The position numbers and the translations under genes are program-made. The notes under the pieces are model-generated. The model was not told the DNA's origin, ran no database searches, and saw nothing but the letters and a program-made list of their open reading frames with translations. A stretch of 64,000 nucleotides of DNA from positions 56,339,707 to 56,403,706 of the forward strand of contig NW_020312848.1 in assembly GCF_003265705.1 (NCBI RefSeq). Reading direction: 5' to 3'. Of the stretch, positions 59,901 through 64,000 are shown one piece after another; position 1 is the stretch's first letter; the number at the start of each line of letters is the position of its first letter. The DNA is from Callorhinus ursinus (Eukaryota > Chordata > Mammalia > Carnivora > Otariidae).

Positions 59901-62900
59901 ATAAATAAGACATTAGAAAGGGAAGTAGGCAAATATCATAAATTAGTCAGTTATATACTACCCTCCTAAACAACTTTCAATTCTAAAAGGGGATAGGATA
60001 TGCAGGTATAGAACTCTACTACTGGGTAGACAGTACAGTGTCTTAATATGTATAATTACCTAAAAAAGTACAAACATAGCCAGTTTCCCAGATTCAAAGA
60101 AAATCATTACAACTTTTATTTCCTCACATAAAGGGAAAGATAGCTTTATAAAATTTGACAGAAATTATGTTTTATGAATATTTTAAATTTCTAACTGTGT
60201 ATTAAACAATCAGTAACTCAGTATTTCTCAAATAAGAAGTTTCAAGATTATACAATGAAGCCCAATTCTGAACTACCTAAACAGAATGTGCATATTCCTA
60301 AAGAGAGCCTATCTTAAATAGTGCTTTACTGCTTCATATCAGCTAAATGGCTGATAACTGTCATCTATTCAAATGCCATAATACATATCTGAGGTATCTG
60401 TAACAATGCTAGGCATATGATCTAATTTAATCTCTATGACAATCCTAAACTAGGTATTATCATCCTTATGAAAAAACAGATTTAAGTAACATTTCAGTTA
60501 ATCATTAGAACAAGAATCTGATACCAGATTTGCCTGAATGAAAATCATGCTTCTAATATTCTATATGGGAAGATCAGCAACTGTAAAAAACAAACTAAGG
60601 GCTTAAATGTACAAGGAGGAGTTCTATGAAGTTTTAGGCAGTGAGTAAAAACTGTTTATTCCAGCCAGATTCAAATTTATATAAATTTCCAGAATAATAA
60701 ATTTTTCAAATGTTTTTAAGTTTAAAATGGGATCTACTACAAATTATGGAGGAAAGTGTACTTGGCACTTTTATATCAGCATGCTTATGAATTAATACTT
60801 AGTTAACAAATAAACATACATATGTAACTCACTGTGGCTCACACAAAATCTTACCTTTAATAAATCTGTCATATGTTCAAGTCCAAGACCGTGTAAAAAT
60901 ATTTCCAGATCTCCAAATGCTGTATATGAACTATACATATTTATAGCAATGTCAATTTCAGAAGAGACTATAAATGCACAATCAACATATATTTATAATA
61001 CAGAGAGAGAGAATAAGAATAAGAATGAATGTTCTATATAGATAGAACACAGGTGCAAATTTACACACTAGACCTATGGTATATCAAAGAAATAAGGAAG
61101 GTTTCTTGAGTGAAGATCTAAGTAAACAGAGAAAATGATGACAATAAAATGTAGCTCATCTTTCCTAAGAATTAGTTGCCTATATGTATGTTCCTTGTGA
61201 AGTCTCTATACATGAAAATCTCTTTAACTGTAGGAAGTAAAGATTTAATAATTTTAAATGTGGGTAAGCAGAGAATAATTTTGTGGCCATGTACTGAACT
61301 GTGTTCAGCAAACAATGTATTTTTAATTTTAGCTTATAAAATCAGAAATCTGCTAAAAAGAATTAGAAAGCAAGATGCAGTCTAGTTTGTAGGGCACCTG
61401 GGTGGCTCAGTCATTAAGCATCTGTCTTCGGCTCAGGTCATGATCCCAGGGTCCTGGGATCGAGTCCTACATTGGGCTCCCTGCTCAGTGGGAAGCCTGC
61501 TTTTCCCTCTCCCACTCCCCCTGCTTGTGTTCCCTCTCTTGCTGTCAAATAAATAATTAAAATCTTAAAAAAAAAAAATACAGTCTAGTTTGAACACTAA
61601 CAAAAATATAATCTTTGACTTTTTAAGAAATAAATTTCACTGTTATTTAAAGTCAGAAATTATTCTCATTACTGTTAGTACACATATATAAAATTTTTCA
61701 AAAATTCTGGAGAAGAAAAGCATTTAAAATCCAGACATTTCTCAGTGATATTGAAAAATGCTTGTAAAAGTGTAAAATATATTTTAAATTGTCATCACAT
61801 TTACTAAAACTTCTAAAAACATGCATATTTTTTGCTTATTTATAGGTATTTTGTCAAATAAAAACATGTTATTTACCTAAATATGTGATCTTTTTCTTTA
61901 TCAGAATCCGTTGTCAATAGTTTACAAATAGTCTCTTCTTTAGTTAGCTGTTGAAGCTTTCCCTCCAATGGATTTAAAGTTAAAGAAAGAAAATTGAAGA
62001 TCTGCAAAAAGTTAACAAGCCATTCAAATATAGTCAACATTATTATATACTATCACTTACACTTAGAATCTAACTTTTTAATAAGTCAGGATTATGTCAC
62101 ATAATCAGCCAGAACACAAAATCAAGTCTCTTTAAAAAACAATTTATTACACAAAATAATCTTTGATGTTCATAAATTTCTCATGTCAAATTCAGTGTCA
62201 TCTACCCTAAATTTAATACTGCAGTAGACTAATTAAAAGTTTCCAAATTTTCAAAGCTTAGAAGAAAAATGGTAAATTTCTTTTTGAAGTTTCCTAGGGC
62301 ATTAGTAATTAGTAAATATTCTAGAATAATTTTGGAAGTGCAGATTTGAGTTAGAAAATGAAAGGCATATTTATCAGATTGCTTAAAATATAGAGAAAGT
62401 TATTTTCCATGCAGTAAAAGTGGCATGGTCTGATTATGTGATGGAACTTTTTGAATGTTACCATGCTTTTAAATTCAGAAACTCAGGTTTAGAAGCTCTT
62501 GAACTATATGTTAGTTTTACAGTTGTACTGTATTTGATCCTTGCTTAGAAATTACAGGTCTTTGGTCAAAAGCTTTAATACTCAGACTAAAAGTTTGTAT
62601 CAATAAAGTGATTTAATGTATGGCAAATATTTATTATTGACTTTAATATGTAAATGACAGTAGATCATCTACCCAAGTATGTTATCACTTTATTATATGC
62701 CTTGTTACATGTATAGGAGTAATGTAGCTTAAAGGATTTGATTTTTAAAATGTTTACTATGTATTAATTAAAATTAAAAAACAACATTTTAATGTTCAAA
62801 TTTTGGCTTTTTACTAGCTTTCTCAAAACACTAGTTAATTTTTAAAAGTCTGGACCAGTTTGAATTGTTAAATGGTCTATTACAATTTTATTTCTAGGGC

Positions 62901-63916
62901 CAGAATAAGACTTTATTATTTCCTTATATAGCTTTTAAATTACCACATTATAAATGCCTCTTATTTAGTAAAAGTGAATACTCTAGTAAAATAAAGTTTT
63001 CATTACCTGGCCAGAGGAAAATTACATAAACATTTAATAATAGCCAGATACACTATTATGACAGTTGTTAAGTTCTAACAAAATATTACAAAAGTTCTGA
63101 AATAATAATATAACATGCCATAGAAAAATTAATATATAGGATACCTCTAGATGTTTATTTCTTTTTGCAATCTCACTTGGTGTCTTTCCATCTTTGGTTT
63201 GTAGCATTTTATTAGCACCAAGTTCAAGCAACTTCAAAACTACATTTTTATGACCCTGACGTGCTGCCCATGTTAAAGCCTGTAAGTGAGGGGAAAAGAA
63301 GATTGTTTCAAGAGAGGGAGTGTATATGAGACAGAAAGGAAAACTTTTCAAAAGTATCTATGGCACAATAAAAGAGTGAACATGGTTAATTAACAGAATG
63401 AGGCAATCTCTTCATTTTACAGTATAATGTAAATAAATTTCCAAAGTTGTAATTGCAAAGCAGACTGCCATTGCTCACTGATTTTATAAAATCAAATAAT
63501 GTTTTACATAGTCAAGTGATGTTATAGAATGAAATAATTTATCTGCTAATCACTGAACTGTTTTCTATAAAAACAAATTCTGTGTGTATTCTAGAACCCA
63601 GGCTTTGTTGTACGTTATAGCTTCTTGTGTCAAGGGTGAGGAAAAAAGAAAAAAGTTCATTCCTTTTTTTCCATTTCAGCTGTTTTCTTCACCAAACAGC
63701 AATTATAACCCAGTCCCTCTGTAATTTTTATTTCTCAAAAACTTTTTTGTGGACTACTAATAATGACAAGATATAAAAAGGAACATTGTGCAATCAGTTC
63801 TCACAGTATAACCATTCTCATCCTGGATATTAACTTCCGCTCCATGAGCAACAAGGAGAGCAACAACCTGAGGGTGACCATCTCGGGCAGCATACATGAT
63901 TGGAGTCATAAGTCTC
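50807..63916 (-). CDS. ASZ1: ASZ1 (GASZ), ankyrin/SAM germ-cell protein; partial, probable exons 5-13
   Basis: Span of nine coding exons, 988 nt in total, all with GT/AG borders and matching phases; they encode 328 residues to a TAA stop. The family length is about 475, so roughly 147 N-terminal residues (four exons) lie above the window. Domains in order: two ankyrin repeats (exons 5-6), a linker (exon 7), a SAM domain (exons 8-10), a helical segment (exons 11-12), and a C-terminal hydrophobic anchor ending FQRK. GASZ is a germ-cell-specific protein of the outer mitochondrial membrane and the nuage/intermitochondrial cement, required for piRNA production and transposon silencing in the male germ line. 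Both this gene and WNT2 lie on the minus strand, as in other mammals next to CFTR. No internal stops or frame breaks: the gene looks intact. Confidence 0.96.
51209..51272. repeat. 32-bp direct tandem duplication
   Basis: gtatcaggagataaaggtcc (51209 on) is repeated from 51241 (gtatcaggagataaagttcc), period 32, with a few mismatches. Confidence 0.85.
51585..51665 (-). repeat. Polypurine tract, possible truncated CAN SINE
   Basis: (GA)n followed by 'gatgggggaggggcagaaga' and 'gggagaatgagcagaag' resembles the complement of the SINE CT-rich part, but head and tail are missing. Confidence 0.4.
54219..54332 (-). CDS. ASZ1: ASZ1 exon 12 (coiled-coil-like)
   Basis: 114 nt, phase 0; acceptor aatattcacag|ATA, donor AAG|GTATTT. 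Encodes [20 protein letters not shown] then [18 protein letters not shown]: heptad-like leucine/valine spacing. An AG 4 nt inside the exon (atag|TAC) is a possible rival acceptor but would break the frame. Confidence 0.94.
54333..55133 (-). other. ASZ1: ASZ1 intron 11
   Basis: 0.8 kb of AT-rich sequence bounded by GTATTC and aatattcacag. Nothing recognised inside. Confidence 0.85.
55134..55239 (-). CDS. ASZ1: ASZ1 exon 11
   Basis: 106 nt; acceptor cctctctttag|T, donor AAG|GTATTC. Encodes 35 residues, [20 protein letters not shown] then [15 protein letters not shown], predicted to be helical. Confidence 0.94.
57450..57484. repeat. Perfect inverted repeat, 16-bp arms, 3-bp loop
   Basis: Left arm cttttaaatatttaaa (57450-57465), loop gtg, right arm tttaaatatttaaaag (57469-57484): exact reverse complements. 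Confidence 0.95.
57720..58200 (+). mobile_element. L1 3'UTR remnant, sense
   Basis: 'catactgtatgattccattt', 'gttagggattgggggatggg', 'aagtatactcatggtagtgg' and 'cttgacacttg'-free tail 'ctgataaagctatac'-like sequence match the old L1 3'UTR pattern. Diverged. Confidence 0.6.
58762..58871 (-). CDS. ASZ1: ASZ1 exon 10 (SAM domain end)
   Basis: 110 nt; acceptor tctacttag|AAT, donor AG|GTAAAA. Encodes [20 protein letters not shown] (last SAM helix: GI-x-x-x-x-x-Q-x-IL-x-x-L), then [18 protein letters not shown] pairs with exon 11's T to give Ser. Confidence 0.94.
58872..59810 (-). other. ASZ1: ASZ1 intron 9
   Basis: 0.9 kb bounded by GTTAGT and tctacttag. AT-rich; no recognisable repeat or gene. 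Confidence 0.85.
59811..59867 (-). CDS. ASZ1: ASZ1 exon 9 (SAM domain middle)
   Basis: 57 nt, 19 codons, phase 0; acceptor ttcttttctacag|GAA, donor AAG|GTTAGT. Encodes [19 protein letters not shown], the middle SAM helices. Too short for an ORF search; found by homology to ASZ1. Confidence 0.93.
59868..60854 (-). other. ASZ1: ASZ1 intron 8
   Basis: 1.0 kb; probable MIR fragment at about 60,410-60,540 ('ctaatttaatctctatgaca', 'atcctaaactaggtattatc'). Otherwise nothing. Confidence 0.8.
60855..60930 (-). CDS. ASZ1: ASZ1 exon 8 (SAM domain start)
   Basis: 76 nt; acceptor atatgtatag|T, donor AAG|GTAAGA. Encodes [20 protein letters not shown], then TDLLK: the first helices of the SAM domain (L-x-x-FL-x-x-LGLEH pattern). 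Confidence 0.94.
60931..61876 (-). other. ASZ1: ASZ1 intron 7 with a CAN SINE
   Basis: 0.95 kb bounded by GTAAAT and atatgtatag. Holds the SINE at 61390-61580; otherwise AT-rich and featureless. Confidence 0.85.
61390..61580 (+). mobile_element. CAN SINE with 12-bp target-site duplication
   Basis: Forward copy (antisense to ASZ1) with duplication cagtctagtttg at 61378-61389 and 61581-61592. Confidence 0.95.
61877..62001 (-). CDS. ASZ1: ASZ1 exon 7 (linker)
   Basis: 125 nt; acceptor gttaactttttgcag|ATC, donor AG|GTAAAT. Encodes 41 residues plus two bases: [20 protein letters not shown] followed by [20 protein letters not shown] and F. The final AG pairs with T of exon 8 to give Ser. Confidence 0.94.
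62002..63144 (-). other. ASZ1: ASZ1 intron 6
   Basis: 1.1 kb bounded by GTATCC and ctttttgcag. AT-rich, no recognised element. Confidence 0.85.
63145..63279 (-). CDS. ASZ1: ASZ1 exon 6 (ankyrin repeat)
   Basis: 135 nt, phase 0; acceptor ctcacttacag|GCT, donor GAG|GTATCC. It encodes 45 residues: [20 protein letters not shown], then [20 protein letters not shown] and NKHLE: an ankyrin repeat and the start of the next. Confidence 0.95.
63280..63804 (-). other. ASZ1: ASZ1 intron 5
   Basis: 0.5 kb bounded by GTGAGA and cttacag. Nothing recognised. The 84 nt above exon 5 (63917-64000) are the start of intron 4 as far as visible. Confidence 0.85.
63805..63916 (-). CDS. ASZ1: ASZ1 exon 5 (ankyrin repeat)
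   Basis: 112 nt; acceptor ...cctccgcttcag|G, donor ACT|GTGAGA. After one base completing an Arg codon it encodes 37 residues starting [14 protein letters not shown] and ending [29 protein letters not shown] is an ankyrin repeat (TPL-AA-GH-VV-LLL-GA pattern). The exon number assumes the 13-exon human structure. Confidence 0.95.
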
Positions 63917-64000
63917 CTGAAGCGGAGGAAGAAAAGAAACATCTGTGTTAATGCTGCCATTAACAGCTACTCAGTTTCATGAATTTTACCATATCTAATA

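Noticed and set aside
1..64000. CRISPR arrays, phage or bacterial defence systems, or a novel gene cluster
   Set aside because: Spliced mammalian genes, MIR/L1/SINE content and low gene density show a vertebrate nuclear locus; no regularly spaced repeats or clustered intact ORFs were found.

Overview
This is nuclear DNA from a placental mammal, almost certainly a carnivore. At least thirteen copies of a tRNA-Lys-derived CAN SINE are recognisable on both strands from the 'ctgggtggctcagt' head, the 'ggctcaggtcatgat' internal block, the CT-rich stretch and the (AATAAA)n tail; that family is typical of Carnivora. No bacterial, viral, CRISPR or operon features are present. The genes are spliced, so the protein-coding content is a series of short exons and almost all long open frames are chance frames or repeats.

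Two genes can be reconstructed, both on the minus strand. (1) WNT2 occupies about 1-27,040. Coding exons 1-4 lie at 26621-26703, 24274-24500, 18639-18916 and 1336-1600, with joining phases that agree and GT/AG borders at every junction in the window. The last exon (about 75 residues plus 3'UTR) lies beyond the low-coordinate end. The promoter lies in a CpG-rich block (about 26,750-28,460) with a good TATA box at 27067-27073. (2) ASZ1 (GASZ) occupies about 50,500 to beyond 64,000. Nine consecutive coding exons, probably 5-13 of 13, run from 63916 down to the stop codon at 50807. Together they encode the last 328 residues: two ankyrin repeats, a SAM domain and a C-terminal membrane anchor. The first four exons are off the high-coordinate end. 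WNT2 then ASZ1 on the same strand is the known mammalian arrangement next to CFTR, which would be expected beyond the high-coordinate end.

Region by region: 1-1335 WNT2 intron 4; 1601-18638 intron 3, with SINE, MIR, L1 and MER5A-like repeats; 18917-24273 intron 2; 24501-26620 intron 1 with a CA/CG-rich microsatellite; 26.7-28.5 kb promoter/CpG island; 28.5-30.9 kb mostly unique; 30.9-42.4 kb a pile-up of L1 remnants and nested SINEs; 42.4-50.3 kb intergenic with MIR, L1, hAT and SINE copies; 50.3-64.0 kb ASZ1.

The two genes do not work together. WNT2 is a secreted Wnt ligand, used for example in lung and heart development. ASZ1 is a germ-cell protein on the outer mitochondrial membrane that acts in the piRNA pathway. 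I see no sign of a new biological system. The observations most worth checking are two tandem short uORFs directly before the WNT2 start, an in-frame alternative ATG in strong context upstream of WNT2 exon 2, the only nearby ASZ1 poly(A) signal lying inside a SINE target-site duplication, a G-run block beside WNT2 exon 3, a perfect 16-bp-arm hairpin in an ASZ1 intron, and several nested or tandem repeat events.
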